Part shown: positions 1 to 9,310 of the stretch, one piece after another
How positions within the stretch are numbered: the first letter of the stretch is position 1
Layout of the letters: every line of letters begins with the position of its first letter
NCBI GenBank assembly: GCA_020427005.1
Contig: JAGQOY010000039.1
Span: forward strand, 1-41,421
Origin: Planctomycetales bacterium
GTDB taxonomy: Bacteria > Planctomycetota > Planctomycetia > Pirellulales > Pirellulaceae
DNA: 41,421 nt
Direction: 5' to 3'
Notes under the pieces: generated by a model
What the model was told of the DNA's origin: nothing
What the model saw: only the letters and a program-made list of their open reading frames with translations
Database searches by the model: none
Program-made: the position numbers and the translations under genes

Positions 1-1
1 C

Positions 2-520
2 CCCGAACAAAAGCAAAACATCTCCCGCGAGCAACCGATGGTTGTCGCCGAGCTTTACGAGCTTTTCACTGATCACTATCGCGACGTGTTGGCCGATGGA
101 TTGCCCCCCGTTCCATTTCGTGTGGGCGGAGAGGAGAATCCGGTTCGGTTAACTGTTCGAGACTGGCATCCCGAGCATGAACTGGCCAACGGCTACGGCG
201 TCATTTGGCAGCAGGCACAACTCAGCGATGACACGCTCGAAATCAACGGTTACTGGGATATCGAGGTTGCGCAGGCAGGGCTATATGAGATTCGAATTTC
301 CCGATACCCGAATGATGCTCCTGGTCCACTTGGTGCGACCAGCGTCAGGCTGAGCATTGGAGACCTGCTCAGCGACTGCCAAGTCGATCGCGCAGCTCAT
401 TTCGTGACATTCGAGATGAACGTCTCAGCTGGCAGGACCCGTTTGCAAGCGTGGTGCTCTGACGATACATCTGGTCGAACACGGGGCGCGTACTTTGTTG
501 AGATCAAACGGCTGAAGTAA
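2..520 (+). CDS. Sulfatase, C-terminal fragment (5' end outside window)
   Basis: The frame is open from base 2 to the TAA at 518-520, so this is the 3' end of a gene that begins upstream. The first residues (EQKQNISREQP followed by VVAELYELF) match the segment after the catalytic domain of planctomycete arylsulfatases, where a phrase like 'EQ(K/N)NIA..P.VV..L' introduces the last helices. The remaining 130 residues form a beta-rich tail ending in VEIKRLK, probably a carbohydrate-facing or structural accessory domain. The formylglycine motif is not in the window, so substrate and activity cannot be judged. An ATG at 38 exists but would cut the family-conserved segment and has no reason to be the true start. 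The next sulfatase starts 13 bp downstream on the same strand, so the two are probably co-transcribed. Confidence 0.75.
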   Translation, partial: PEQKQNISREQPMVVAELYELFTDHYRDVLADGLPPVPFRVGGEENPVRLTVRDWHPEHELANGYGVIWQQAQLSDDTLEINGYWDIEVAQAGLYEIRISRYPNDAPGPLGATSVRLSIGDLLSDCQVDRAAHFVTFEMNVSAGRTRLQAWCSDDTSGRTRGAYFVEIKRLK

Positions 521-533
521 GAGGAATACAGGA

Positions 534-2090
534 ATGAAATGCAGTGCTCCGCTACAGATATGTTTTATGGTTTTGCTGATGGTCTGTCGGATGTCGACCA
601 GCTTGTCGGCGGACGAACGTCCCAACATTCTGTTCATTTTTTCCGACGACCAGAGCTACAAGACACTGTCCTGTTATCCGGAAGCGCCTGACTGGGTGCA
701 CACACCGAATATCGACGCTTTGGCCAGAAGCGGCGTGCGATTTGAACGCGCCTACTTTGGAGCGTGGTGTATGCCCTCGCGAGCCAGTTTTCTGACGGGT
801 CGACTGCAGCACGGCGTTCAAACGATGACGATGGAAGGAAAGTATCCCGCCAGCACCTACGATCCGAAGGTCTGCCGCTTCTGGCCAGCCGAGCTCCGCA
901 GGAATGGCTATCACACCGCTCAGATTGGCAAGTGGCACACGGGCGTCGATACAGGGAATGGACGCGACTGGGATCACCAGATCGTCTGGAATCGCCCCGG
1001 CCAGCCGGATAACGCGGGCAACTATTTCTATGATCAGATTCTCACCATCAACGGGACCAACATGCGAGTACCGGGCTACTCGACCGACAACTACACGCAA
1101 TGGGCCGTCGAGTACATCAAGGGCGAGAATCGCGACGCGAAGAAACCCTGGTATCTGTGGCTCTGCTACGGCGCTATTCACGGACCGACAACTCCCGCCG
1201 ATCGGCATGAAGGAAAGCTGGCTGATCATTCAGCACCGGTCCCCGAAGATATCTTTGGCCCATGGCCGGAGAAGCCGGAGTATCTGAATTCGACTCAGGC
1301 ATGGCAGAAGGGTGACGATGGAAGCCCCTATCGCCGATCGAAAAAAGTCGACGCAACGAATTTTAACACAAACACGGCCGGGCAGAGCTACCACGACTGG
1401 GTCCAGCAATCGAATGAATGCGCGATGGCGCTGGACGAAAGTGTTGGCCATCTCATGGACGCCCTGCGCGATTCCGGGCAGCTGGATAACACAATCATCA
1501 TCTATGCTGCGGATCAGGGATTTGCTCTGGGTGAGCACGGAATGAATAACAAGGTGGCTCCGTATGATGCGGCGATCGCTTCTCCGATGATGATCTCGTA
1601 TTCGGGGAAGATTCCACAAAACAAAGTCTGCCGCCATCCGATCAATGCTCCGGATGTCGTCCAACTTCTTTGCAGTTTCACCGGCCTTGCCCTTCCATGG
1701 CGGACAGATGGCCGGGATATTCGTCCGTTGATTGCCGAACCGGAACGCTCTGACTGGAACCAACCCATGCTGATGACGCACACCGGTCGAAGGTATGGAG
1801 CCGATTCAGAATCGCAGCCCGCTGACGAAGCGATGTATGAAGTCGGCGGAATTCCCTGGTATGTTCTGCTGCGTCAGGGAAAGTACAAGTACATTCGCAC
1901 ACTGATCGAAGGTGAGGTGGAAGAAATCTACGATCTCGACAACGATCCGGAAGAGCTGAAAAATCTGGCCGTTGGGTCGGAGAATCTCGCCCTGCTTGGT
2001 TTGCTTCGGGAAGCGGCAATCAACGAGCTTCTCCGGACCGATTCGAAACTCGACCGCTGGATGCCTGCAACCGCTGCGATGAAGCAGTAA
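534..2090 (+). CDS. Secreted sulfatase (formylglycine type)
   Basis: A 518-residue sulfatase of the alkaline phosphatase superfamily that would hydrolyse sulfate esters, probably on polysaccharides outside the cytoplasm. A hydrophobic N-terminal segment (about residues 7-26) looks like a signal peptide. The metal-binding start NILFIFSDDQ lies at 31-40 with D38/D39. The modification motif CMPSR is at 79-83, where Cys becomes formylglycine; it is the C-x-P-S-R form handled by an FGE-type enzyme. GKWH and a later D-Q-G-F-A-L-G-E-H segment supply further active-site residues. Length is normal for the family. The ATG at 534 follows an AGAGGAA stretch. It sits between a sulfatase fragment upstream and a lactonase 25 bp downstream, suggesting one catabolic transcription unit. 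No formylglycine-generating enzyme is in the window. Confidence 0.93.
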   Translation: MKCSAPLQICFMVLLMVCRMSTSLSADERPNILFIFSDDQSYKTLSCYPEAPDWVHTPNIDALARSGVRFERAYFGAWCMPSRASFLTGRLQHGVQTMTMEGKYPASTYDPKVCRFWPAELRRNGYHTAQIGKWHTGVDTGNGRDWDHQIVWNRPGQPDNAGNYFYDQILTINGTNMRVPGYSTDNYTQWAVEYIKGENRDAKKPWYLWLCYGAIHGPTTPADRHEGKLADHSAPVPEDIFGPWPEKPEYLNSTQAWQKGDDGSPYRRSKKVDATNFNTNTAGQSYHDWVQQSNECAMALDESVGHLMDALRDSGQLDNTIIIYAADQGFALGEHGMNNKVAPYDAAIASPMMISYSGKIPQNKVCRHPINAPDVVQLLCSFTGLALPWRTDGRDIRPLIAEPERSDWNQPMLMTHTGRRYGADSESQPADEAMYEVGGIPWYVLLRQGKYKYIRTLIEGEVEEIYDLDNDPEELKNLAVGSENLALLGLLREAAINELLRTDSKLDRWMPATAAMKQ

Positions 2091-2115
2091 GTTCTGCAGC
2101 CACAGGGATCATCAC

Positions 2116-3213
2116 GTGAAACGGCTTTGTATTCTTGTTACCTCTGTTCTGTTCTCCTTCGTCACAGCGCACGGAGCCGAACCGTTTCATTTGTACGCGC
2201 CCGACTCGGAGAACAATCGGGTACTGCAGTTCAACCTGAAGATGGACGGAGACAAACTCCACATCCAGCCGGAAGAGTCCGTTGCTTTGCCGTTCAGTCC
2301 GCAAAGTATCACGACAAATGCCCGGACGAATCAGTTGATTGTGACAACGGGTTCTCAGGAACACTCACAGTGCGCAGTGATTCAAATGAATTCAGCCGGA
2401 GCGCCGGAAGTGCTTCAGGTATCTGAGCTGGATCATCCGTCCGGGTACACCAGTCTTGATCGTACCGGTCACTTTCTGGTGACGGTGAATTACAGTTCGG
2501 GTGTGATTGCTGTGTATCGATTGCATCAGAGTGGCCAAGTCGATCGCTTATGCTGCTGTGTGACGACGCCCAGGCCGGAAGCACACTGTATTCTGACGAC
2601 GCCTGATAACCGTTTTGCGTATGTCCCTTGTGTGAAGACAAATAATGCTCTGTACCAGTTCGCATTCGATCAAACGAATGGCCAACTGGAGCCGTTGACT
2701 TCATTTGATGTTGAGCCTCCTGCAATGTTCGGACCTCGGCACATTGCGTATCACCCATCACTTCCCATTTGTTACTTCAGCAACGAACAACAACTGGGGC
2801 TCAGCGCCTACCGCATTGGTCAGAATGGGCAGCTGAGTGAGATTTAACATGCAGTCACGCGTCCGCGACGTGGGGCTTATGAACCGGGAAAACGCGATCT
2901 TCACGCATCCGATCTGGTCATCTCAGCCGATGGCAACCGATTGTATGTCGCGGTTCGGGACTTCAACGAAGACGAGGATTGCGTTTACTCCTTTCGCCTC
3001 GAGGCCGACGGCAAAGCAACTCTGCTGGCAGCGACTCCAGTTGGAGATATTCCGTGGAAGCTTGGTCTGTCACCGGATGACCGAATCCTGTTGGTAAGCG
3101 AGACAGGTGACAAGAAACTGTCGGCCTACCGGATTGAACCGGATGGTCGGCTCCTGCCAGCAGAATCGATTTCGTGGGGAATCTCGGCTCGCGACATGGT
3201 GATTTCGCCTTAG
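2116..3213 (+). pseudogene. Secreted lactonase (YbhE/PF10282-like propeller) interrupted by in-frame TAA
   Basis: A 365-codon frame starts at GTG 2116 with a signal-like N-terminus (KRLCILVTSVLFSF..AHGAE). It reads as a seven-bladed propeller of the 6-phosphogluconolactonase/muconate-cyclase type, with blades such as YTSLDRTGHFLVTVNY, AHCILTTPDNRFAYV, GPRHIAYHPSLPICYFSNE and LVISADGNRLYVAVRDF. At 2845-2847 the frame carries TAA (codon 244), yet the same frame continues with matching sequence (RGAYEPGKRDLHASD) and no further stop until 3213. A CAA-to-TAA transition would explain it. The two halves together have the usual family length of about 360 residues, so this is one gene broken by a nonsense codon, not two genes. 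It may be a recent pseudogene, a sequencing error or a readthrough case. It lies 25 bp after the sulfatase. Confidence 0.8.
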
Positions 3214-3254
3214 ACAGCCCGCGATAAATGGACACATAAGGATGGTTCGACGAT

Positions 3255-4070
3255 TCAACCCAAAACCGTCTGGATAACCTGACCATGAACATTGGTCAGA
3301 CGGCGTTCCAGGCCGTTGTGGTAGAATGTGAGGCGTTCGTGGTCGAGGCCCATTAGGTGCAGTAATGTGGCATTGAAGTCGTAGACGGAGAGCTTGTCGA
3401 TGGCTGCTTTGAAGCCGAATTCATCACTCTCACCGTAGCTGAAACCCTTCTTCACTCCTGCACCGGCGAGGAAGCAGGTGAATGCGTCGGGATTATGGTC
3501 GCGACCGGTGCCGTTGGCCTGCAGGAACGGCATGCGTCCGAACTCAGTCGCCCAGACGACGAGCGTGTGCTCCAATAGCCCACGCTGCTTCATGTCTGCG
3601 ATCAGTGCGGCCGTCGGCTGGTCCATGATCTCTGCCTGCATTGCGTGGGTCTTGAGAATGTCAGAGTGCGAATCCCAGTTGGTGATGCCGTTTCCACCGG
3701 AAGGATCGCTGCCGTTGAAGAGTTGGACGACGCAGACACCCTTCTCAATGGGCCGTCGTGCCAGGATGCAGTTCTTCGCATACTCGCGACGGAGTTCACT
3801 TCCTTGATCGACGCCATACGACTTCAACGTCGACTCTGTTTCACCTAACAAGTCCATCACTTTGGGAACAGATGTCTGCATGCGACCAGCCAACTCGTAA
3901 CTGGCGATGCGGCCGGCGAGATTGGCGTCGCCGGGATACTTCTCCAGGTGCTGGGCATTAAGCCGCTGCAACAGCTCAACGGCCTGATGGTCTGCATCCG
4001 AATTGAGCCTCTCCGGGCGTCGCAAGTTGTTGGGGGGATTCTTCGCGTTGAAATCTGTCCCCTGAAATGC
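3255..4070 (-). pseudogene. DUF1501 protein, 5'-truncated remnant
   Basis: On the minus strand the frame encodes the C-terminal two thirds of a DUF1501 protein. Homologous sequence begins near AFQGTDFNAKNPPNNLRRPE (about 4070) and runs to VHGQVIQTVLG at the TGA 3255-3257. It contains the family hallmarks NWDSHSDIL, VVWATEFGRMP, GTGRDHNPDAFTCFLAGAGVKKG and LMGLDHERLTFYHNGLERRLT. The expected N-terminal 150 or so residues, with Tat signal and the segment up to LP.S.QG, are absent; the frame runs only to a stop at 4113-4115. The first usable start is a TTG at 4025, giving 256 residues against about 460 for the intact paralogue at 4502-5893. The usual DUF1549/DUF1553 partner upstream is also missing. 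It is probably non-functional debris of a deletion or rearrangement. Confidence 0.75.
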
Positions 4071-4112
4071 AGATTTTTTGAAAAAGTGAGTCAGCGCGGT
4101 CCGATCCGATGG

Positions 4113-4501
4113 TCATCATGAAATCACTTGAGAAACACGCGGACCATTGCCACCCAAAGAATGGGGCTGATTAAGGCTTTCACTGCAGACTTTGGGAGCA
4201 GTTGCATTTCTGAACACCACCTGGATTCTGACGATCTAAGCGAATTCACAACAAACCGACAGACCTGCGATGAAACGCCGAATTGACGAGATCACCAACT
4301 CCCGTGGAACTTCCGCAGGTGGACGGCAAGAAGAACGAACGCCAGACGTGCAGGAATGTCCTCCCACAAAGGCGCAAAATCTGTATTTGAGAGATGCAAA
4401 GTCGAATCGAGTGAAAAGCAAAAAACCAACGCCCCCGAACCTGGTCAGACGATTGATCTGAACCGAACTTTGATAGGGTTCTTACCTACCGTTGGTCAAA
4501 A
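4113..4501. other. Intergenic stretch between two DUF1501 genes
   Basis: No convincing gene. Short opposed frames of about 60 codons (4236-4421 minus, 4270-4461 plus) have no recognisable domain and no good ribosome site. This stretch contains the likely breakpoint where the truncated DUF1501 homology stops, so it may hold the residue of a lost segment. No terminal inverted repeats of an insertion sequence were recognised by eye. Confidence 0.5.
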
Positions 4502-5893
4502 TCAAGCGATAATGTCTTCGATAACTTGACCATAAACGTCCGTCAAACGGAAGTCACGACCAGCATAGCGGAAGGTCAATTGCTCGTGGTCAATTCCCAA
4601 CAGCCGCAGGATGGTCGCATGCCAATCATGAATTGAGGTGGCGCCCGCAATAGCTTCGTAACCGTATTCGTCGCTCTGGCCATAGTTGAATCCACCCTTG
4701 GTTCCACCTCCCGCCATCCAACAACTAAACGCAGAATTGTTATGGTCCCGTCCGTTGCCACCTTGAGCATGTGGAGTGCGTCCAAACTCTCCGGACCAAA
4801 TCACGAGCGTTTCATCCAATAGGTTTCTTGCATGCAAATCGGCAATCAGCCCGGCTGCAGGTAAATCGACACTCTGGCAATTGTTCTCCAGGGCGGTACG
4901 AAGATTGAAGTGCTGGTCCCAGTTGCCGTGAGTAACCTCAACAAACCTTACTCCAGCCTCTACTAGTCGTCGTGCAAGCAAACATTTTTTTCCAAAATCT
5001 TCGGTGGCGCGATTGTTTATGCCATACAGTGATTTAGTGGCTTCCGTTTCGTCATCAAGATTGAACACGCGCGGAAGTTCTGCTTGCATGCGAAACCCAA
5101 GTTCAAACGATTCAATAAGTCCTTCAATTTCTGGAGCATGTTTGGCACTAGACGATGTGCTGTGTTCCAATTGGGCACGGTTGAATTGTTGCAAGAGGTC
5201 CAGTTCCTCACGTTGACTATCAATGGTTTGTGACCGTTTCAAATTGGGAATCATGCCTGACGATAGACGCTGGTTGTCACTTCCAATTCGAGTTGCTTGA
5301 TTGGAAGCTGGCAGGAATGCTGCACCATAATTCTGCGCTCCACCAAAACCACTTGGTGGAGTGAGCGTTACGAAACCCGGCAAATTCTCATTTTCGCTGC
5401 CTAGTCCATACAGGGTCCAGGCACCAAGTGAGGGTCTTACGAAACGTGAGGTTCCTGTGTGCAAGCGAAGGAAAGCCTGAGGATGGGCAGGCACGTCGGT
5501 TTGCATAGCGTTTAGGACGCAGAGTCGATCGGCATGCTTAGCGATATTGGGCAATAATTCAGATAGCCAGAGTCCACTTTCTCCGTGTTGCGAAAATTTC
5601 CAAGGCGATCCTAAAAGCTGACTTCCAGGCCGCCTACCCGGCTTTCCATCATCTTTAGTCAATTGCGGTTTATAGTCCAGCGTATCAACATGGGACGGGC
5701 CACCTCGCATGCAAAGTAGGATAACGTGTTTTGCTTTTGCCGGAAAATGAGACGCTCGGCTTTCTGTTGCCTGCAATCGGCTGGCAAGATCACCAAATGC
5801 CAACCAACCAAAACCGCAGCTCATGCCTTGCAATACACTCCTTCGATTGACAAGGGGTTGAACCGAGTTGCAGCTATTATTTGTGAGGTTCAT
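4502..5893 (-). CDS. DUF1501 family protein, Tat-exported
   Basis: A 463-residue DUF1501 protein. The N-terminus carries a twin-arginine signal (RRSVLQG at about 17-23, followed by a glycine-rich hydrophobic stretch), so it is probably exported folded to the periplasm. The domain shows typical landmarks: HVILLCMRGGPSHVDTLDYKP, a PSGFGGAQNYGAAFLPA segment, VTHGNWDQHFNL, LVIWSGEFGRTPHAQGGNGRDHN and LLGIDHEQLTF. DUF1501 is distantly related to the sulfatase/phosphatase superfamily but its reaction is not established. The ATG at 5893 is chosen over upstream TTG/ATG options because AGGAG precedes it by 8 bases. It lies 51 bp after the DUF1549/DUF1553 gene, the usual planctomycete pairing, so the two should be co-transcribed and their products may act together. 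Confidence 0.92.
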   Translation of the reverse strand: MNLTNNSCNSVQPLVNRRSVLQGMSCGFGWLAFGDLASRLQATESRASHFPAKAKHVILLCMRGGPSHVDTLDYKPQLTKDDGKPGRRPGSQLLGSPWKFSQHGESGLWLSELLPNIAKHADRLCVLNAMQTDVPAHPQAFLRLHTGTSRFVRPSLGAWTLYGLGSENENLPGFVTLTPPSGFGGAQNYGAAFLPASNQATRIGSDNQRLSSGMIPNLKRSQTIDSQREELDLLQQFNRAQLEHSTSSSAKHAPEIEGLIESFELGFRMQAELPRVFNLDDETEATKSLYGINNRATEDFGKKCLLARRLVEAGVRFVEVTHGNWDQHFNLRTALENNCQSVDLPAAGLIADLHARNLLDETLVIWSGEFGRTPHAQGGNGRDHNNSAFSCWMAGGGTKGGFNYGQSDEYGYEAIAGATSIHDWHATILRLLGIDHEQLTFRYAGRDFRLTDVYGQVIEDIIA

Positions 5894-5944
5894 GTTTCTT
5901 CTCCTAGATGAGATGGCGATGAAGAAATACAAGGTGAAGAGAAG

Positions 5945-8623
5945 TTATTTCAAGAATCGGTAGTCGGCGCTCGCAAATAGAGAGCGACAAATGCTTGTCC
6001 AAATTTTTGACTGCTTGGCGCCAGTTTTTTGTTGTTGCAATACAAATGCGGTAGCAGCGTCAGTTTCCTCCGACAAGGCATGACGGGACAAGACCATTAG
6101 CGTTAGGTCGTCAAATAGAATCGCAATCTCTGAAGCGCGACGAGGGCTTTCAGAGGATGGGTTGCTTCCCAATACTCGATTTCGCAAGACTTCGCGCAAG
6201 CGTCCTCTCGGTGCAGATTGGGGGGGGGCCGAATGCGCATCAAGTAATTGCTGAACAATGGACTGACAGTGTTTTTCGACGTGCTCATTATTCATCCAAT
6301 ACAATGCCTGAGACGGGACTATTGTCGTGTCTCTCATGCCCGAGACCATTGAATTGTCAGCGACATCAAAAAGTTCCATGGAACTTGGTAGAACCTGACG
6401 GGGAGCTGGTAGATAGATGCTGCGATAGTTGGTTTCTGCCGAAACGATGTCATTTTCCGAAACACCTAGCCCTCGAGGGCCGCCCAACTGACCGTCTCCT
6501 GACTCCGCAATAAGTGAACCAACTGGCCGCATTAAAACTAGTTCCTGGCTGACAGCCAGCATGCCGTCACGCAAACACTCGGCCTCCAAAGGCTTGCGGT
6601 TGGATCGCCAAAGTAGTCGGTTATCTGGATCCACTAAAAAGGCATCCTCCCGATGCTCCGAAGTTTGCTGGTATGCCTGAGATAGGACAATTTCTCGCAC
6701 CAGTGCTTTGATAGACCAGTTGCTGGCGACTAATTCTGAAGCTAGATAATCAAGTAACTCAGGATGACTTGGGACATCACCGGTAGTTCCGAAGTTATCG
6801 AGGGAAGAGACTATACCTTTCCCGAAAAGCCAGCTCCAAACACGGTTGGAAATTACTCTAGGCGTGAGCGGATTGGATTTGTCCGTTAGCCATTCCGCCA
6901 GTTCCATCCGGCCACTAGATGCTGGTGGAATGTGGTAGGAATAATCGCGTCCCAGGAACTCGGGTAAACCTCTCGGCACTGCATCGGCGGGCTTGTCAAT
7001 CTCACCACGTATTAGTAACGGGCTATCAACAATGGTTTGCAATTGAGTATCAATAAATCGAGCTCGGCCAGGTGTATTGTTGTTTCCCGGACGGTTTAGT
7101 CTCGAACGGACAAAATTAGAACGAAATGTTGCAGCTGGTTTATCCGTCACAGCCATGGCTTGAGGTATTGGATTCCCATCTGCATCTCGACTGGCAATCT
7201 CCAGGTCGAGTCGAATCAACTGTTGATTCACTCGCAACAATTCATTATTGTTCGTATCCTGACTTGATCCACGGTTTTTTGCTCGTTCGGCTATTAGTTC
7301 CCTTTGCTCGGCCCGCAGCTCTTCGGAACGTATCTTTAATTGCTCGAATGCAGTGTTGGAAAACTTTCGGCCGGTAGCGACTGCATCGGATGCTGGCAAA
7401 TCTACTAGATCCGACTTGTTTCTTCCATTGACTCCACCGGTCGTCCCAAAGTGTGTTTGGGTAGACAAAAATATGCCGGCCATCGCCGTATAATCTTTTT
7501 GAGATATCGGATCAAACTTATGGTCGTGACAACGTGCACAGGCAATGGTGACTCCCAAGAACGCTTGGGAAACTGCGTCGATCTGTTCGTCGGCTAGGTC
7601 TACGGCAAATTGTCGTGGATTCATTTCACCGAGGCTCTTGGGGCCCACAGACAAGAAACCTGTGGCCACCAGTTTCTGCGTTTGCTGTACCGAGTCTTTT
7701 GACTTGAGCAAGTCACCCGCCAGCTGTTCGGTGAGAAACTCATTGAATGGTTTGTCCGAGTTGAACGAGTCAATGACATAGTCGCGATATCTCCAGGCTT
7801 GAGGGTAAAGTGTATTCACCTCTTTGCCACTGGATTCAGCATATCGAGCCACATCTAGCCAATGACGGGCCATACGTTCGCCATATTGTGGGCTGTCGAG
7901 CAATTCGTCAACCAAATGCTCAATAGCAAGTGGTTTTTCACTAAATGCAAATCTTTCCAGTTGCTCTTTCGTAGGAGGCAAGCCTGTGACATCGAACGCC
8001 AGTCTGCGTACCAATTCTTCACGCTTGGCTGGCGCTGACGGAGTAAGGTTACTTGCCTCAAGCTGGGCAAGTACGAACTTATCGATATCTCCCTTCGCCC
8101 ATGGCTCATTTTTTACATTCGGAAGTACGGCCTCGACGATGGGCTGCCACGCCCACCATTGCTTCGCTTCATCGGCCGCGTATGTGGGTTGAATCTGGGT
8201 TTCGGATCGCGGGTCAACGGCACCTTCGCGTATCCATCTCTCAAAATCTCGAATAACAGCATCCGGCAGCTTGTCTGCATAGTCTTTAGGCGGCATTGCC
8301 AGCTTAGGTTCGCTGTGCTGGATGGCCAATAACAACAGGCTGCTGCTGGGTCGGCCTGGTACGATGGCGGGGCCTGATTCACCACCTTCGCGGATACCGT
8401 TGGGTGAATCTAGCAGTAACTTTCCCCCAATTTCGGATGAGTCGGTACTGTGGCATTCGTAACACTGTGATACTAATACGGGGCGTATCTTGGACTCGAA
8501 GAATTGCACTTGCTCGCGGTTGTTGCGGAATTGTGCGTATGAGGTTGTCGCAGAAACCGAAGCAAGCGCAACACAGACATTGAAGACTGCATTAATATTC
8601 TTTGAAGAAAACCGAGCCTTCAT
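5945..8623 (-). CDS. Planctomycete cytochrome c-type protein with DUF1549 and DUF1553 (PSCyt1-PSCyt2-PSD1)
   Basis: An 892-residue exported protein. After a signal peptide (about residues 10-31) comes a cytochrome-like domain (PSCyt1) with one haem motif CYECH at about 54-58 and the MPP segment (LAMPPKDYADKLPD) that usually supplies the distal Met ligand. The middle is DUF1549/PSCyt2, with LPPTKEQLERF, a conserved MARHWLDVARYAESSG and a second CARCH motif in CARCHDHKFDPI. The C-terminal half is DUF1553/PSD1 (LTPRVISNRVWSWLFGKGIV, SHPELLDYLA, LWRSNRKPLEAE). Function is unproven; the domains suggest electron transfer or a haem-dependent enzyme on polysaccharides or amino compounds. The ATG at 8623 has AGGAG 10 bases upstream and starts the signal peptide; an upstream TTG-type start adds 14 residues without benefit. 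A run of nine C (coding strand) lies near residue 800. Confidence 0.93.
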   Translation of the reverse strand: MKARFSSKNINAVFNVCVALASVSATTSYAQFRNNREQVQFFESKIRPVLVSQCYECHSTDSSEIGGKLLLDSPNGIREGGESGPAIVPGRPSSSLLLLAIQHSEPKLAMPPKDYADKLPDAVIRDFERWIREGAVDPRSETQIQPTYAADEAKQWWAWQPIVEAVLPNVKNEPWAKGDIDKFVLAQLEASNLTPSAPAKREELVRRLAFDVTGLPPTKEQLERFAFSEKPLAIEHLVDELLDSPQYGERMARHWLDVARYAESSGKEVNTLYPQAWRYRDYVIDSFNSDKPFNEFLTEQLAGDLLKSKDSVQQTQKLVATGFLSVGPKSLGEMNPRQFAVDLADEQIDAVSQAFLGVTIACARCHDHKFDPISQKDYTAMAGIFLSTQTHFGTTGGVNGRNKSDLVDLPASDAVATGRKFSNTAFEQLKIRSEELRAEQRELIAERAKNRGSSQDTNNNELLRVNQQLIRLDLEIASRDADGNPIPQAMAVTDKPAATFRSNFVRSRLNRPGNNNTPGRARFIDTQLQTIVDSPLLIRGEIDKPADAVPRGLPEFLGRDYSYHIPPASSGRMELAEWLTDKSNPLTPRVISNRVWSWLFGKGIVSSLDNFGTTGDVPSHPELLDYLASELVASNWSIKALVREIVLSQAYQQTSEHREDAFLVDPDNRLLWRSNRKPLEAECLRDGMLAVSQELVLMRPVGSLIAESGDGQLGGPRGLGVSENDIVSAETNYRSIYLPAPRQVLPSSMELFDVADNSMVSGMRDTTIVPSQALYWMNNEHVEKHCQSIVQQLLDAHSAPPQSAPRGRLREVLRNRVLGSNPSSESPRRASEIAILFDDLTLMVLSRHALSEETDAATAFVLQQQKTGAKQSKIWTSICRSLFASADYRFLK
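6220..6228 (+). repeat. G9 homopolymer inside the DUF1549/DUF1553 gene
   Basis: Nine consecutive G on the plus strand, read as C9 in the coding strand, encode Ala-Pro-Pro-Gln. The frame stays open on both sides. Gain or loss of one base would shift the last quarter of PSD1, so it is a possible slippage site or a spot for sequencing error. Confidence 0.8.
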
Positions 8624-9310
8624 GGATGCGACTCCTATTGGTGATAAGTATTTGGGATGAGTCACTGGACTGCATGGCAGTCATGAATGTGGTCGCTGTT
8701 TGTTTTAACCCTGGACTCTGTCGTCAAGTTTCGAAATAAGTTTAGATTCGCTACTGTGAATCTGGCCGCTTACAACGAATGGGCGTTTATTTCCGGATAA
8801 ATTGCATAGGCGGAAATTTCCCTGCTACGGAAATCTCTAAGAAACTGTCGCCCAAAAGTAATTGTTGCGTTCTGTTTTTCGCGACTGTGGCTGTTATTTA
8901 CTTCAAGTTTAGGTTTCTAATTCGTGGCGGTTTTTGACCATTTTTGAGAATCAACCGCCGCTTCCTCCTTTCGCTCTTTTTGTGGGCCCCCTCCCAGTGG
9001 TGGTTTGGTGTGGGTTGTTTGCCTAATGCGATTATCGCACGAGCATTTAGAGTCGTTTGTGTGTCGTTTGGCTCCTGTGAATGTCTTATGGAGTGGACTG
9101 AATAATGGCCGTGCCGCTCTCTAAGACTATTTTCTTGCATTCGCTTATGCCAATTGACCGAAGGTGTCCCAGGTAAAGACATAACAGATACCTTCGTTGT
9201 AGCACCCACTTAAAAGTTGTACGACCTTTTTGGGGGTGAAGAGGGGACGAACTGCATGCGATGCTAGCAAAGTAGTAAAATGGATTTTCTCAACTTGGTA
9301 GGGAATATTG
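8624..9310. other. Divergent intergenic region between the DUF1549 operon and imuA
   Basis: About 690 bp between divergently transcribed units, so it must hold both promoters. Two short palindromes are visible: GACTGC-ATG-GCAGTC at 8668-8682, about 45 bp upstream of the DUF1549 start, and TGCGAT-T-ATCGCA at 9027-9039. A 103-codon minus-strand frame (8898-9209) has no recognisable domain. No canonical LexA box of either the enterobacterial or the Firmicute type was seen before imuA. Confidence 0.5.
8668..8682. promoter_or_regulatory. Short palindrome upstream of the DUF1549/DUF1501 operon
   Basis: Arms GACTGC (8668-8673) and GCAGTC (8677-8682) are perfect complements separated by ATG. The site lies 45-60 bp upstream of the chosen start at 8623 and could be an operator or leader hairpin. 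A six-base arm can arise by chance, so support is weak. Confidence 0.25.

Noticed and set aside
552..1229. 225-codon minus-strand frame
   Set aside because: Lies fully antisense to the sulfatase gene, no domain, typical shadow of G/C-rich codons.
1230..1781. 183-codon minus-strand frame
   Set aside because: Antisense to the same sulfatase; no recognisable family.
2837..3097. 86-codon plus-strand frame after the lactonase stop
   Set aside because: It is in a different frame; the true continuation of the lactonase is the original frame beyond the TAA.
4236..4461. Opposed frames of about 60 codons between the DUF1501 genes
   Set aside because: No ribosome site, no domain, both strands open by chance.
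8898..9209. 103-codon minus-strand frame before imuA
   Set aside because: Low-complexity basic sequence, no family, lies in the divergent promoter region.
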